DNA of 64,000 nucleotides from Streptomyces noursei ATCC 11455 (GCF_001704275.1 NZ_CP011533.1:8060001-8124000); one strand, 5' to 3'. Positions 54,226-63,771 are shown, counted from the stretch's first letter. Notes: a model not told the origin generated them from the sequence alone. Numbers and translations: made by a program.

Positions 54226-55755
54226 ATGCAGGGACGCGACGAGGAGCTGCGGCGGATCGAGCTGCTGCTCGCCGACGCCCGGTGCGGTGAGAGCGGCGCC
54301 CTGCTGCTGCACGGCGAGGCCGGCATCGGCAAGACCGCGCTCCTGGAGCACGCCGCCGCCCGCGCGCAGGGCCTGCGGGTGCTGCGCGTCGAGGGCATCG
54401 AGTCCGAGATGGAGCTGGGCTTCAGCGGGCTGCACCAGCTCTTCCTGCCGGTCCTTCAGGTGCTCGACCGACTGCCTGCCCCGCAGGCCCAGGCGCTGCG
54501 CTCGGTCTCCGGCCTCGTCGACGCGCCGGTGCGGGACCGGCTGACCGTCGCCCTCGCCGAGGCCGCCGCCGACACGCCCCTGCTGTGCCTCGTCGACGAC
54601 CTGCAGTGGCTGGACCAACCGTCCGTGGACGTGCTGGCGTTCGCCGCCCGCAGACTGCGCGCCGAGGGCGTCGCGATGCTCTTCGCCGCCCGCGGCGACC
54701 TGCCGGGCAGCGCGGCCAGGGCGCTGCCCCGACTGCACATCTCCGGCATCGACCGGACCGCGGCCGCGGCGCTGCTGCCCGGGCTCGCGCCGCACGTCGC
54801 CGAGCGGATCATCGACCAGGCGCAGGGCAATCCGCTGGCGCTGCGGGAGCTGTCCGCAGCGCTCACCCCGGCGCAGCGGTCCGGTCAACTGGGGCCGCTG
54901 GCGCTGCCGGAGGCGCCGCCGGCGCTCCCGAGCCACCTGCAGGAGGCGCTCGCCGAGCAGGTCCGTCGGCTGCCCGAGGCCACCCGTCGGATCCTCGCGG
55001 TGGCCGCCGCGGACGACACCGGGGATCTGGCCGCGGTACTGGCGGCGGCAGCCCGGTCCGGGGGGTCGGCCGACGATCTGGCGCCCGCCGAACGGGCCGG
55101 GCTGCTGACCGTCTCCGGATCGAGGCTGCGTTTCAGGCATCCGCTGGTCCGGTTCGCCGCCTGTCGGCACGCGCCGCTCGCGGAGCGCATCGCGGCGCAC
55201 CGGGCATTGGCACGGACGCTGGACGGCACCGGGCACGCGCAGGCCCTCGCGGCGTGCGCGGACGCCCTCCGACAGCCCGCGGTCGGCGCGCGGTCCCGCC
55301 GCTTCCGGGCCCTGACCGGACCGGATCCCCGGGCCGAGGAGCACTACCGCGCCGCCCTCGACCTGCACCCGGCCGACGACAGCTTCGAACGCGCCCGCAC
55401 CGAGCTGCTCTACGGCGAGTGGCTGCGCAGCCGGCGCCGCAAGCTCGACGCCCGCGACCGACTGCGCGCCGCACCGGAACGCTTCGACCGAGTGGGCGCG
55501 CAGCCGTGGGCGCGGCGGGTCCGGACCGAGCTGCGGGCCGCCGGCGAGCACCACGACCCGACGCTCGCCGCGGACTCCCCGATCGCACGGCTGAGTCCAC
55601 AGGAGCGTGAGGTGGTGCGACTCGCCGCGACCAACCGGGAGATCGCCACCCAGCTCCTACTGAGCCCGCGCACGGTGGGCCACCACCTCTACCGGGCGTT
55701 CCCCGAACTCGGCATCGGCTCCCGCACCCAACTCGCCGACATCCTCGCCGAGTAG
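54226..55755 (+). CDS. LuxR-family ATPase regulator (LAL type) with internal deletion
   Basis: The 509-residue protein has Walker A GEAGIGKT (residues 30-37), Walker B CLVDDLQWLD, and a C-terminal LuxR HTH (LSPQEREVVRLA, LSPRTVGHHLYRAF). LAL regulators normally have about 900 residues. Here the helical-repeat middle seems missing: text after RTLDGTGHAQALAAC jumps to DPRAEEHYRAALDLHPADDS near the end of such proteins. The HTH also lacks about three residues (RLAATNREIA against the usual RLAAEGLSNREIA). It may be non-functional or altered. The start is ATG at 54226. Confidence 0.8.
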   Translation: MQGRDEELRRIELLLADARCGESGALLLHGEAGIGKTALLEHAAARAQGLRVLRVEGIESEMELGFSGLHQLFLPVLQVLDRLPAPQAQALRSVSGLVDAPVRDRLTVALAEAAADTPLLCLVDDLQWLDQPSVDVLAFAARRLRAEGVAMLFAARGDLPGSAARALPRLHISGIDRTAAAALLPGLAPHVAERIIDQAQGNPLALRELSAALTPAQRSGQLGPLALPEAPPALPSHLQEALAEQVRRLPEATRRILAVAAADDTGDLAAVLAAAARSGGSADDLAPAERAGLLTVSGSRLRFRHPLVRFAACRHAPLAERIAAHRALARTLDGTGHAQALAACADALRQPAVGARSRRFRALTGPDPRAEEHYRAALDLHPADDSFERARTELLYGEWLRSRRRKLDARDRLRAAPERFDRVGAQPWARRVRTELRAAGEHHDPTLAADSPIARLSPQEREVVRLAATNREIATQLLLSPRTVGHHLYRAFPELGIGSRTQLADILAE

Positions 55756-55989
55756 CCGATGCGGGCGGAAGCGACTGGGCGGAGCGGACCGAACGGGGCC
55801 AGGCGCGGCGGGTTCACGGCGCTGTTCATCGGACGTCGACCGGAACGCCTTCACAACGAGGCGTCGTTCGCCGGAGTCCGTGCCGCTCTCTCCGACGACC
55901 AGCGGGCCGCCCCCACAGCGGCACTGCCGGGGCTCCGGGCTCCGGGATCTGGCCGTGGACTTGAACCTCGACATTTCAGGCGCATCACC

Positions 55990-56469
55990 CTAGGCATCGG
56001 GGCGCTCGTGGACGGGATCGTATGCGTCCGTGTCGATCGGGAGCTGACGCATCTCCAGATGCCGCCGCAGCGCTGCCGCAGCCGTCCAGGCAGGGATCTC
56101 CAAGTTGCCCGCCCGCCGCTCGTCCGCCCGCGCCTCGTCGAGCGCGTCATCCAAGGTGGCCCCGAGGGATCTCGCCGAGAGCAGGGCGCCCAGAGCGGCC
56201 TGTTGGTGCAGGTCGCGGCGGACCTGGGCGAGGACGTCTCGGACACCGACGAACGCACGCCCCGAGGGAGAGCCCTGCGCTTCGACAACGCCGTGGAAGA
56301 CGGCCTTGCGCGCGGCGGCGATCAGCCACGGCTCCAGGGAGCCCAGGTGCCTGTGCCACTCCCTGCGCCGATGCCACTCGCGATATGCCCGCCTCAAGCT
56401 CAGGCGACCTACCACAGCCCGCCCCCGATACCTCGGTCTGTCATGGCCCGCACCAGGGTAGCGAGGCAC
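55990..56469 (-). CDS. Hypothetical helical protein
   Basis: The 159-residue frame has high third-position GC and a plausible helical sequence (LGSLEPWLIAAARKAVFHGV, VLAQVRRDLHQQAALGALLS, WTAAAALRRHLEMRQLPID), supporting a real gene. The first 25 residues are Arg-rich and the start is uncertain. No family was recognised. In 55756-55989 nothing was seen. Confidence 0.5.
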   Translation of the reverse strand: MPRYPGAGHDRPRYRGRAVVGRLSLRRAYREWHRRREWHRHLGSLEPWLIAAARKAVFHGVVEAQGSPSGRAFVGVRDVLAQVRRDLHQQAALGALLSARSLGATLDDALDEARADERRAGNLEIPAWTAAAALRRHLEMRQLPIDTDAYDPVHERPDA

Positions 56470-56592
56470 GTGCCTCGAAGAGTCGTTCAGGATCGGTGGT
56501 CCGCGAAGACGTCTGCGTACCGGTGCGGGACGGCGAGCGCAGAGGGACGGGCGGCAGTGTGGGCGTTCCCCGGTTCCTCGTGCCGGCGTGGA

Positions 56593-57366
56593 CTACCGCA
56601 ACGTGTGGATCGTGTTCCGATCGGCGGTGTCGGGGAGGCCGGGGATGCCGTGTTCCCGCAGGGGGCCGACGTGCCAGCCGCGTGCCTGGCAGCTGTCGAG
56701 TATGCGCGGTAGGGCCCGGAGGGTGGTGCGCCAGGAGCCGGTGGCGGAGGTGCAGTCGGAGTCGTGGAGCAGGATGGTGCCGCCACCGCGCAGATCCTGC
56801 AGGACGGTGTTCCGGACGGAGTGCGCGGTGGCGCGTTTGCGCCAGTCCTCGCCCCAGCAGGTCCACAGCACCGGGGTCAGCCCGAGGCGGCGGCAGGCGA
56901 CATGGGCGGCGGTGGTCATCACCCCGTACGGAGGCCGGAAGAGCGCTGGTGGTCGGCCGGTGACATCGGCCACGGCGTCGTGGGCGCGGGCGATGTCGTC
57001 CCAGGTGGCGCGGGGGCCGCGGAGCAGCAGCGGGCGGTGCTGCCAACCGTGGACGGCGAGTTCGTGCCCGGCGGCGGCCATCTCCTTCGCCAGGCCGCGC
57101 GAGCGGAGCAGCATCGAACCGAGCAGGAAGAAGGTGGCGTGGATCCCGCGTGCCTCGAGAAGGCGGAGGAAGTGCGGGGTCGAGAGGTGGTCGGGTCCGT
57201 CGTCGAAGGTGAGAGCGACGTGGTCGGGGCGGCCCTGCCCGGCCAGACGGGGCATGGCCGTGTTGCGCAGTGGACCGAAAGTGGAGACCACGGGGGCGGC
57301 GTGCAGGGCGGCAAGCCCCGGCAGGACCGTGGCCGAGGCGAGCAGTGCGGCGCGGGCCGGGGTCAT
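56593..57366 (-). CDS. Polysaccharide deacetylase (NodB homology, CE4)
   Basis: The 257-residue protein has an N-terminal hydrophobic signal/anchor (ARAALLASATVLPGLAAL), the CE4 motif 1 TFDDGPD, motif 2 HGWQHRPLLL, motif 3 RPPYGVMT and TILLHDSD. It would remove N-acetyl groups from a cell-envelope glycan or peptidoglycan. Its ATG overlaps the stop of the glycosyltransferase gene (57363-57366), implying a coupled operon. Confidence 0.9.
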   Translation of the reverse strand: MTPARAALLASATVLPGLAALHAAPVVSTFGPLRNTAMPRLAGQGRPDHVALTFDDGPDHLSTPHFLRLLEARGIHATFFLLGSMLLRSRGLAKEMAAAGHELAVHGWQHRPLLLRGPRATWDDIARAHDAVADVTGRPPALFRPPYGVMTTAAHVACRRLGLTPVLWTCWGEDWRKRATAHSVRNTVLQDLRGGGTILLHDSDCTSATGSWRTTLRALPRILDSCQARGWHVGPLREHGIPGLPDTADRNTIHTLR

Positions 57367-58691
57367 CGGTCGTCTCCGTCCAAGTAGTGGGCGACGGTGG
57401 TGAAGTGGGCGGGTGCCTTGGCGTAGGCGTAGGTCAGCGGCGCGGCGACGCCCAGCGAGACGGTGGCCACTGCGGTGGCGGCGGCCAGGGCGAGCCGTCG
57501 CCTGCCCGGGTGGCGCACCGTGGGCGACGGCGCGGGGGGTGCGAGCCGGTGTCTGGCTCGGGCGGTGATCGCCGGTACCGGGCCGGGGGCGGCTCGGTGC
57601 AGGGCGATACCTGCCAGGCGTTGGGCCCTGCCTCGTGGCTCGTGCAGAAGCTCGGCGAGCACGGGGCGCAGGTCGTCGGCGGTGCGGATCCAGGCCGCCA
57701 GGCCCGCCTCCTCCAGTGCCTGGGCGTTGGTGCGGCCGTGGCCGGGGATGCAGCGGTAGCTGGCCACTGGTAGCCCGGAGGCGAACGCCTCCAGTGCGGT
57801 CAGCCCGCCGGCGTTCTGGACCAGTACGTCGCAGGCGTGCATCAGGCCGGGCATGTCGTCCACCCAGCCGAAGGCGTGGGCGATGCCGTCCTGCCGCAAC
57901 TGCTCGACGAGAGCCTGGTTGCGCCCGCACACCACCACCGGCACCGCGACCCCCGTCTCCTGTATCTCGGCGGCGGCCTGCCGCACCGCTCCGACGCCCC
58001 ACGACCCGGCGACCAGCAGGGCCAGGGGCGCCTGTTCGGGGAGGCCGAACCGGGCCCGTGCGGCGGATCGTTGTCCGCCGATGACGGGGGCGAAGCGCGC
58101 ATCGGTGACCGGGCCGACGACGGTGACGGCGGCGGCGCCCCGGGCGTGGGCCTGGGCCGCGGGTATCGGGTGCACGGCCAGGTGCGCGTCGACGCCCGGG
58201 GCGATCCAGAGGGCGTGGACGGAGAAGTCGGTCAGGAAGGTGTAGGCCGGCACCTTCAGCACACCGCGCCGCCGCAGTGCGCCGAGGACCTGACTGGCTC
58301 CCGGGTAGGTCGAGATGACCGCGGTCGTGTCCGGCGGGAGTGCGGCAAGGGTGCGGTGTTCGGCACTGCGGAACAGTGCCCGCCAGACCGCTCCGGGGCG
58401 CGGAGCGTGCTCCGTGGCCTGGTAGAGGCGTTGGTAGCTCTCCGGTGCCCGGGTCAGCAGTCGGTGGTAGGCGTCGCGCAGCAGCTTGCCCGTGCGCGCG
58501 GGCAGCAGGTCGAGGAAGTCGTACCGGTCCACCAGGAATCCCTGTGCGGCCAGCCGGGAGGTCAGCCCGTCCGCCGCCCCGTCGTGGCCCGCGCCGACGC
58601 TCGCGGAAATGACGACGATGCGGTGGCGGCCCGTCCCCTGCGGTCCTACGGAGGGAGGCGAGCCCGGCAGCAGTTGGTCACGCTCGGGCAC
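57363..58691 (-). CDS. MGDG-synthase-like glycosyltransferase (GT28 type)
   Basis: The 442-residue protein has the MGDG_synth N-terminal VVISASVGAGHDGAADGL, a GT-B fold with VVGPVTDARFAPV, LLVAGSWGVG, and the donor-binding DVLVQNAGGLTALEAFASG. A C-terminal hydrophobic segment (LALAAATAVATVSLGVAA) anchors it. It probably transfers a sugar to a lipid or envelope acceptor. It is first in an operon with the deacetylase, and a BlaI-type operator lies 166 bp upstream (58857-58869). Confidence 0.86.
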   Translation of the reverse strand: MPERDQLLPGSPPSVGPQGTGRHRIVVISASVGAGHDGAADGLTSRLAAQGFLVDRYDFLDLLPARTGKLLRDAYHRLLTRAPESYQRLYQATEHAPRPGAVWRALFRSAEHRTLAALPPDTTAVISTYPGASQVLGALRRRGVLKVPAYTFLTDFSVHALWIAPGVDAHLAVHPIPAAQAHARGAAAVTVVGPVTDARFAPVIGGQRSAARARFGLPEQAPLALLVAGSWGVGAVRQAAAEIQETGVAVPVVVCGRNQALVEQLRQDGIAHAFGWVDDMPGLMHACDVLVQNAGGLTALEAFASGLPVASYRCIPGHGRTNAQALEEAGLAAWIRTADDLRPVLAELLHEPRGRAQRLAGIALHRAAPGPVPAITARARHRLAPPAPSPTVRHPGRRRLALAAATAVATVSLGVAAPLTYAYAKAPAHFTTVAHYLDGDDR

Positions 58692-58728
58692 GGTCGATCA
58701 GCCTCCTGGCGGAATGCGTGAAATGCAT

Positions 58729-58767
58729 GGAGTGCACGGAATGCGGGGTGCGAGATGGGTGCACTCC
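58729..58767. repeat. 9-bp inverted repeat in the glycosyltransferase leader
   Basis: GGAGTGCAC (58729-58737) and GTGCACTCC (58759-58767) are exact complements with a 21-bp spacer, 38 bp before the glycosyltransferase start. It could form a leader hairpin or be a second regulator site. Confidence 0.4.
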
Positions 58768-58856
58768 GGGCGGGCGGTACCGCGCACAGGCCGAGGTCGG
58801 GCCTCGATGCGGATCCGGGCCATGGCTGATTGCGGCAGCGTCGAAGGCCGAAGCTA

Positions 58857-58869
58857 CTACATGATGTAG
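58857..58869. promoter_or_regulatory. BlaI-type operator CTACAT-G-ATGTAG
   Basis: A perfect 6-1-6 dyad, extended to TACTACATGATGTAG on one side, matches the TACA…TGTA core recognised by BlaI/MecI repressors. It lies between the M56/BlaI pair and the glycosyltransferase operon, so the adjacent BlaI-type protein probably represses that operon. Confidence 0.7.
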
Positions 58870-58923
58870 AACTTGGGGAGTGGGTGCCCCGAGTGAGGGG
58901 AGCGGGCTCGGACGCCGCGCCGA

Positions 58924-59937
58924 TTACGAGCGGCGTTCCTCGTGTTCCCGTCGATCGCGATCCATGCAGTGCAGGCCCGGCCGCACCTCGTGTTCGGCCG
59001 GCCATGAGCGCGCGGTGTCGTCGTACGCCGCGCACTGCGCCCACTGCGCGTTGTCCAGCATCCGATCGTTGTCGGACGCGGCATTGGCCAGGCTCGCGCA
59101 GCAGAGAGCCAGCAGCAGACCGCCCGCCGCGAAGGGCAGCCTCCGGCGGGCGGGAGGCGGGGACAGCAGGGCCTTCACCCGCTGCGGTACCGCCCCGCCG
59201 GTAGCGGCCAGTGCCGGGGGACGGGCCGCGGCGGCGGAGGCGCGCGCGGCGCGCGCGACGACATGGGCGACGACCCGGCGGTCGCCGACACGCGCCGCGG
59301 CTTCCTCGTCGGCCCACCGTTCCAGGACGAAACCGCCCGCGGCGGCCAGCGGCCGCAGCAGCGGGTTCAGGGCCGCGGCAAGTCGCCAAAGGCCCTGGAA
59401 GAGGTGGTGGCGCCCGGTCAGATGTGCCCGCTCGTGTGCGAGCAGGGCCGCGCGTCCGTCGTCGTCCAGGCAGCGCAGCATCCCGCGGGACACCACGATC
59501 CGCCCGGGCGCCCCGGGCAGTGCGAAGGCCAGCGGGACATCGTCGTCGACGACGGCCAGCTCCGTCCGCCCGGGCAGGTCGGCGCACTCCTGTCGTGCCC
59601 GGATCAGGTGGCGAACCTGGCGTACGGCGGCCACGCCCAACGACACGAGGCCCGTCGCCAGTGCCAGCGCGCTGCCGGCCGCGACGGCGAGGTGGACCGG
59701 GTCCTCGGCGCGCAGGACGGCCACGGACCAGTGACCTTCCTTCGCGATCTGCGGAATCTGCGCCACGCCGGTGAAGGCCAGCAGGGCGAGCGATCCGGTC
59801 CAGCCGACCGCCGTGACGAGCGCGACGCAGACCAGTGCCCGGGCGGCCGGGCGCGGAGGCAGCCGACGTGCGATGGGGGGTGCGAGCACCGCGAGTGCGG
59901 CGGTGACGAGGAACGGGACGTAGACGCTGACCAGCAC
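58924..59937 (-). CDS. M56-family (BlaR1-like) membrane metallopeptidase
   Basis: The 337-residue protein has several membrane helices and an M56 zinc site LLAHERAHLTGRHH (His168, Glu169, His172), with a downstream ERWADEEAA supplying the third ligand. In the known BlaR1 system such proteases inactivate BlaI on signal. There is no penicillin-binding sensor domain at the C-terminus; instead a short secreted-looking tail with Cys residues follows the last helix. The GTG start lies 4 bp after the BlaI gene, so the two are cotranscribed. Confidence 0.88.
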   Translation of the reverse strand: MLVSVYVPFLVTAALAVLAPPIARRLPPRPAARALVCVALVTAVGWTGSLALLAFTGVAQIPQIAKEGHWSVAVLRAEDPVHLAVAAGSALALATGLVSLGVAAVRQVRHLIRARQECADLPGRTELAVVDDDVPLAFALPGAPGRIVVSRGMLRCLDDDGRAALLAHERAHLTGRHHLFQGLWRLAAALNPLLRPLAAAGGFVLERWADEEAAARVGDRRVVAHVVARAARASAAAARPPALAATGGAVPQRVKALLSPPPARRRLPFAAGGLLLALCCASLANAASDNDRMLDNAQWAQCAAYDDTARSWPAEHEVRPGLHCMDRDRREHEERRS

Positions 59938-59941
59938 GGGG

Positions 59942-60367
59942 TCACCGGTTCCTGGGGGAGCGCTCGCTCTCGGCGGGTGGTTCGCCGTGCCCGGTCAGCA
60001 ACTGTTGCAGCAGGTGCTCGTCCTGCGCGGACAACTCCGAGACGAAACGGGCGAGCACCGCCTCTCGGTCGGAGCCGCCCTCCAGCAGCGAGTGCATGCG
60101 TTGGGCGGTATGGGACGCTTCGTCCCGGGCCGGCTCGTAGGCGTACCCGCGGCCCTCGCGGTGTCGAATGAGCATGCCCTTGTCATGCAGCCGCGACAGG
60201 ATCGTCATGACGGTCGTGTAGGCCAGGTCGCCCGGCAGCCGTTCCTGCGTCTCGCGCGCAGTCAGCGGACCGCGAGCGGCCCAGAGTGCGGCGAGCACAT
60301 CGCTCTCCAGTTCACCGCGCGCCCGCCTGCCGGATGCCTGGCGGGCCTCCTCGTCACTTCGGTCCAC
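59942..60367 (-). CDS. BlaI/MecI/CopY-type repressor
   Basis: The 141-residue winged-helix protein reads LESDVLAALWAARGPLTARE, then TTVMTILSRLHDKGMLIR and a C-terminal dimerisation helix, matching the BlaI family. It binds TACA…TGTA dyads as a dimer. The start is GTG at 60367 with AGGAAGG. It heads an operon with the M56 peptidase. Confidence 0.9.
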   Translation of the reverse strand: MDRSDEEARQASGRRARGELESDVLAALWAARGPLTARETQERLPGDLAYTTVMTILSRLHDKGMLIRHREGRGYAYEPARDEASHTAQRMHSLLEGGSDREAVLARFVSELSAQDEHLLQQLLTGHGEPPAESERSPRNR

Positions 60368-60577
60368 CGCTGTCGCCTTCCTTCGCCATCCCTCCGCACA
60401 GGCTACTCGGCCACCTGCGCGCCATGGCCTATCTCCTGTGGTCGACGTCCCGCGGGCGCTCCTACGCGACGGACGCGCCCGCGAACCGGCGTCCGCGGCT
60501 CGACTCGCTGAACACCCGACACAGGCGGTGCGGAAAATGTCGGGTGAACGGGAGCGGCGTCGCCGCACGATGAGGGC

Positions 60578-61366
60578 ATGGACGACACGACCTTGGTATC
60601 CCGCTTCCTCCGCGACGGCTTCGTGAAGTTGGAGGGCGCCGTCGCGCCGCGCGTGGCCGCGGACTGCGCGCGGCTGCTGTGGCGGGAGACGGGCTGCGAC
60701 CCGGACGATCCGGCGACGTGGACGCAGCCCGTGCACTGGGTGGCGGGTCTGGCGCAGGGGCCGTTCGCCGCCGCGCCCAACTCCCCTTCCCTGCATCGCG
60801 CGTACGACCTGCTCGTCGGCGCGGGACGCTGGGAGCCGCGCTACTCGCTGGGCTCGTTCCCGCTGCGCTTCCCGCACGAGGAGGAGCCGGACGACGCGGG
60901 CTGGCACATCGAGGGGAGCTATCTGCCGGAGGGCGAGAGCTGGTACTTCGCGAATCTGCGCTCCCGGGGCCGGGCGTTGCTGATGCTGTTCCTGTTCAGC
61001 GAGGTCGGTGAGGAGGACGCCCCGACCCGGATCCGGGTCGGCTCACACCTCGACGTGCCGAAGGTGCTGGCGGAGTACGGGGAGGACGGGGCGAGCGGGC
61101 TGGCCCTGGCGCCCGATCTGGTGACGGCGTCCGACCACCGGCCACTCGCCCTCGCCACCGGGGCCCCGGGCGACGTCTTCCTGTGCCATCCGTTCCTGGT
61201 GCACGCGGCGCAACCGCACCATGGGGCGCGGCCGCGCTTCATGGCCCAGCCGCCGCTGATGCCGGCCACGCCGTACGAACTGGAACGGGCTGACGGCGCG
61301 TACTCGCCCGTGGAGATCGCGATCCGTCGGGGCCTGGGGCAGGACACCTGCTCCCAACCAAGCTGA
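60578..61366 (+). CDS. Phytanoyl-CoA dioxygenase (PhyH) family protein
   Basis: The 262-residue Fe(II)/2-oxoglutarate enzyme has a metal-binding GWHIEGSY (His-x-Glu/Asp type), a distal His in HPFLVHAAQPHHG and a 2-oxoglutarate Arg in ARPRFMAQ. The fold and length match PhyH. Such enzymes hydroxylate lipids, amino acids or natural products. There are no pathway neighbours. The ATG at 60578 has a weak ribosome binding site (GAGGGC). Confidence 0.85.
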   Translation: MDDTTLVSRFLRDGFVKLEGAVAPRVAADCARLLWRETGCDPDDPATWTQPVHWVAGLAQGPFAAAPNSPSLHRAYDLLVGAGRWEPRYSLGSFPLRFPHEEEPDDAGWHIEGSYLPEGESWYFANLRSRGRALLMLFLFSEVGEEDAPTRIRVGSHLDVPKVLAEYGEDGASGLALAPDLVTASDHRPLALATGAPGDVFLCHPFLVHAAQPHHGARPRFMAQPPLMPATPYELERADGAYSPVEIAIRRGLGQDTCSQPS

Positions 61367-61513
61367 TCAGCGATAACCAAGCGGTCACGGTTGAGGGTTG
61401 GGTGGTGAAGGGGGGCGCCGCACACCACGGTGACCACCGAACTGGCCGCCGAGATCACGGCAGTGACTGGTCATCAGCTTCACCGGTCCGCGAGGTGCCC
61501 CAGGCGCGTGGAT

Positions 61514-62422
61514 TCACAGGGGCGGGGCGTAGCCGCGGGTGCGGATGAGGTCGTGGGTGAGGTCGGCGAAGGCATGGGTGGCGGCGCTTCGGTAGGCGTC
61601 GGTGCGGTGCAGGAGGGTGACGGTGCGGGTGGGCAGGGGCGGGTCGAGGGGGATGGGGGTGAGGTGGCGGTGGTCGTGGGTGATGGCGTCGGGCAGGACG
61701 GTGGCGAGGGTGGTGCGTTGGACGATTTCGGTGAGGGCCTGGATGGAGTTGGCCTCGATCGTGATGCGGGGGGCGACCTGATGGCGGGCGAAGTAGGCGT
61801 CGATGTGGCCACGGGTGGCGAAGTCGCCGCTGAGCAGGGCGAGTTGCTCGTCCTTGAGGGCGCGGGCGGGTAGCGGGTCCGGCATCGCCCGGGCGCGCGG
61901 GGTGCCGGCGACGAGGCTGAGGGTCTCGGTGAACAGCGGGGTGGCGGTGATGCCGGGCAGGTGGGGGCCGGCGAAGGCGATGCCCAGGTCGAGGTCGTCG
62001 GCGAGCAGGGCCGCTTCGATGCGGTCCTGGGGCATCTCCGTCAGGGTGAGGCCGACGCCGGGGTGGCGGGTGTGGAGCTCGGCGGTGAGCGGGCCGATCA
62101 GGTAGGCGGTGAACGTGGGGGTGACACCCAGGTGCAGGTGGCCGCGGGAGAGGTCCTGGACGTCGTGGACGGCGCGTTCGGCGGCGGCCAGGTCGCGCAG
62201 TGCGCGCCGGGCATGGTCGGTGTAGACGGCGCCGGCGTCGGTGAGTCGTACCGTGCGGCCGGTGCGGTCCAGCAGCTGCACGCCCAGGGTCCGCTCCAGC
62301 TGCTTGATCTGCTGGGAGAGCGTGGGCTGGGAGATGTGCAGCTCTTCGGCGGCGCGGGTGAAGTTGCCGTGTTCGGACACGGCGAGCAGATAGCGCAGAT
62401 GACGCAGTTCGAGAGCAGCCAT
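61514..62422 (-). CDS. cynR: CynR-like LysR-family regulator of the cyanase locus
   Basis: The 302-residue LysR protein has the HTH ELRHLRYLLAVSEHGNFTRA, ISQPTLSQQIKQLERTLG and a full effector domain. It is divergent from carbonic anhydrase and cyanase genes, the arrangement of the E. coli cyn operon, whose activator CynR responds to cyanate. The ATG at 62422 gives the family length; the AT-rich intergenic region holds LysR-type motifs. Confidence 0.85.
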   Translation of the reverse strand: MAALELRHLRYLLAVSEHGNFTRAAEELHISQPTLSQQIKQLERTLGVQLLDRTGRTVRLTDAGAVYTDHARRALRDLAAAERAVHDVQDLSRGHLHLGVTPTFTAYLIGPLTAELHTRHPGVGLTLTEMPQDRIEAALLADDLDLGIAFAGPHLPGITATPLFTETLSLVAGTPRARAMPDPLPARALKDEQLALLSGDFATRGHIDAYFARHQVAPRITIEANSIQALTEIVQRTTLATVLPDAITHDHRHLTPIPLDPPLPTRTVTLLHRTDAYRSAATHAFADLTHDLIRTRGYAPPL

Positions 62423-62428
62423 GGGGAA

Positions 62429-62482
62429 ACTATAGATGGGGCTAATAGCTTCTATGGTTAATGGCTCTTGGACACTATAGAT
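62429..62482. promoter_or_regulatory. CynR-type regulatory region with repeated ACTATAGAT
   Basis: ACTATAGAT occurs twice (62429-62437 and 62474-62482), 45 bp apart, flanking the dyad ATAG-CTT-CTAT (62445-62455). The region is far more AT-rich than the rest. This layout suits LysR recognition and activation sites plus the cynT promoter. Confidence 0.6.
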
Positions 62483-62547
62483 ACAGGTCATGCATGGTGG
62501 ATCTCACCAGCCCACAGGGGTAGATCACCACCCGGAGGGAGTGACCC

Positions 62548-63135
62548 ATGCAGGACCTCACCGAGGGCGTCGCCCGTTTCCAGAGGGACGTCTTCCCGGC
62601 CAAGGCAGAGCTCTTCGCGCATCTGGCCACGCATCACACCCCGCACACGTTGTTCATCAGCTGCTCCGACGCCCGCGTCGTGCCCGAGCTGATCACCGGC
62701 ACCGAGCCGGGCGACCTGTTCGTCGTCCGCACCGCCGGCAACCTGGTCCCCGCCTATACGACTGAGGCCGACGGGGTCGCGGCGAGCATCGAGTACGCCG
62801 TCGCCGCGCTGGGCGTGCAGGACATCGTCGTCTGCGGTCACTCCGCATGCGGCGCGATGACCGCCCTGGCCCAGGGCCACGACCTCAGCGGCGCCCCGGC
62901 GGTCGCCGCCTGGCTGCGGCACGCGGACGCTTCCCAGGCTCGCACCACCGCTGCCGGTGACGTTCCCGCCCTGGTGCGGCAGAACGTGCTCGCCCAGCTG
63001 GCGAACCTGGCCACGCACCCCTCGGTCGCCAAGGCCCTGGCGGAGGGGAAGGTCGCCCTGCACGGCTGGGTCTACGACATCCCCACGGGTCGCATGGAGG
63101 ACCTGGCCGCCGCCGGCCCGGCGCTCTCGGCCTGA
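62548..63135 (+). CDS. cynT: Beta-carbonic anhydrase, CynT type
   Basis: The 195-residue beta-carbonic anhydrase has zinc ligands Cys39 (ISCSDARVV), His98 and Cys101 ([10 protein letters not shown]) and the Asp41-Arg43 dyad. It supplies bicarbonate for cyanase in the cytoplasm. GGAGGGAG precedes the ATG. It is first in the cyn operon. Confidence 0.92.
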   Translation: MQDLTEGVARFQRDVFPAKAELFAHLATHHTPHTLFISCSDARVVPELITGTEPGDLFVVRTAGNLVPAYTTEADGVAASIEYAVAALGVQDIVVCGHSACGAMTALAQGHDLSGAPAVAAWLRHADASQARTTAAGDVPALVRQNVLAQLANLATHPSVAKALAEGKVALHGWVYDIPTGRMEDLAAAGPALSA

Positions 63136-63265
63136 CCCTCCCGGTTCCGGTTCCCGGTCCGCGACGACGACAGCGTGCCGGGAACCCGTTTCCACCCCAC
63201 CCACTCGCCACTTCACCCCACCCCTGTTCGTGGAGTGGCACATCTGAGAAGAGGACGTACTGATC

Positions 63266-63736
63266 ATGGTGCACGCCCAGTTCGAGCAGACCGCTCGTGA
63301 GGCCCTGGCCGCCAAGGCCGTGGAGGCCAAGACCCGCAAGAACCTCTCCTGGAAGCAGATCGCCGAGGCATCCGGTCTGTCGGTGGCCTTCACCACCGCC
63401 GCCGTCCTCGGCCAGCACCCCCTGCCGGAGGACTCCGCGAAGGCCGTCGCCGAGCTGCTGGGCCTGGACGAGGACGCGGTGATGCTGCTGCAGACCATCC
63501 CGGTCCGCGGCTCGATGCCGAACCGGATCCCGACCGACCCGACCATGTACCGCTTCTACGAGATGCTCCAGGTCTACGGCACGACCCTCAAGGCCCTGGT
63601 CCACGAGGAGTTCGGGGACGGCATCATCTCCGCGATCAACTTCAAGCTCGACGTGAAGAAGGTCGCCGACCCCGACGGCGGCGAGCGCGCCGTCATCACC
63701 CTGGACGGCAAGTACCTGCCGACCAAGCCCTTCTGA
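63266..63736 (+). CDS. cynS: Cyanate hydratase (cyanase)
   Basis: The 156-residue protein matches E. coli cyanase in length and keeps its catalytic Arg96, Glu99 (TMYRFYEML) and Ser122 ([10 protein letters not shown]). It converts cyanate plus bicarbonate to ammonia and carbon dioxide as a decamer. GAAGAGGACG precedes the start. A strong terminator follows. Confidence 0.96.
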   Translation: MVHAQFEQTAREALAAKAVEAKTRKNLSWKQIAEASGLSVAFTTAAVLGQHPLPEDSAKAVAELLGLDEDAVMLLQTIPVRGSMPNRIPTDPTMYRFYEMLQVYGTTLKALVHEEFGDGIISAINFKLDVKKVADPDGGERAVITLDGKYLPTKPF

Positions 63737-63771
63737 CCGGCGCCGGCACGGCGTCGCAGACGGACGGCAAC

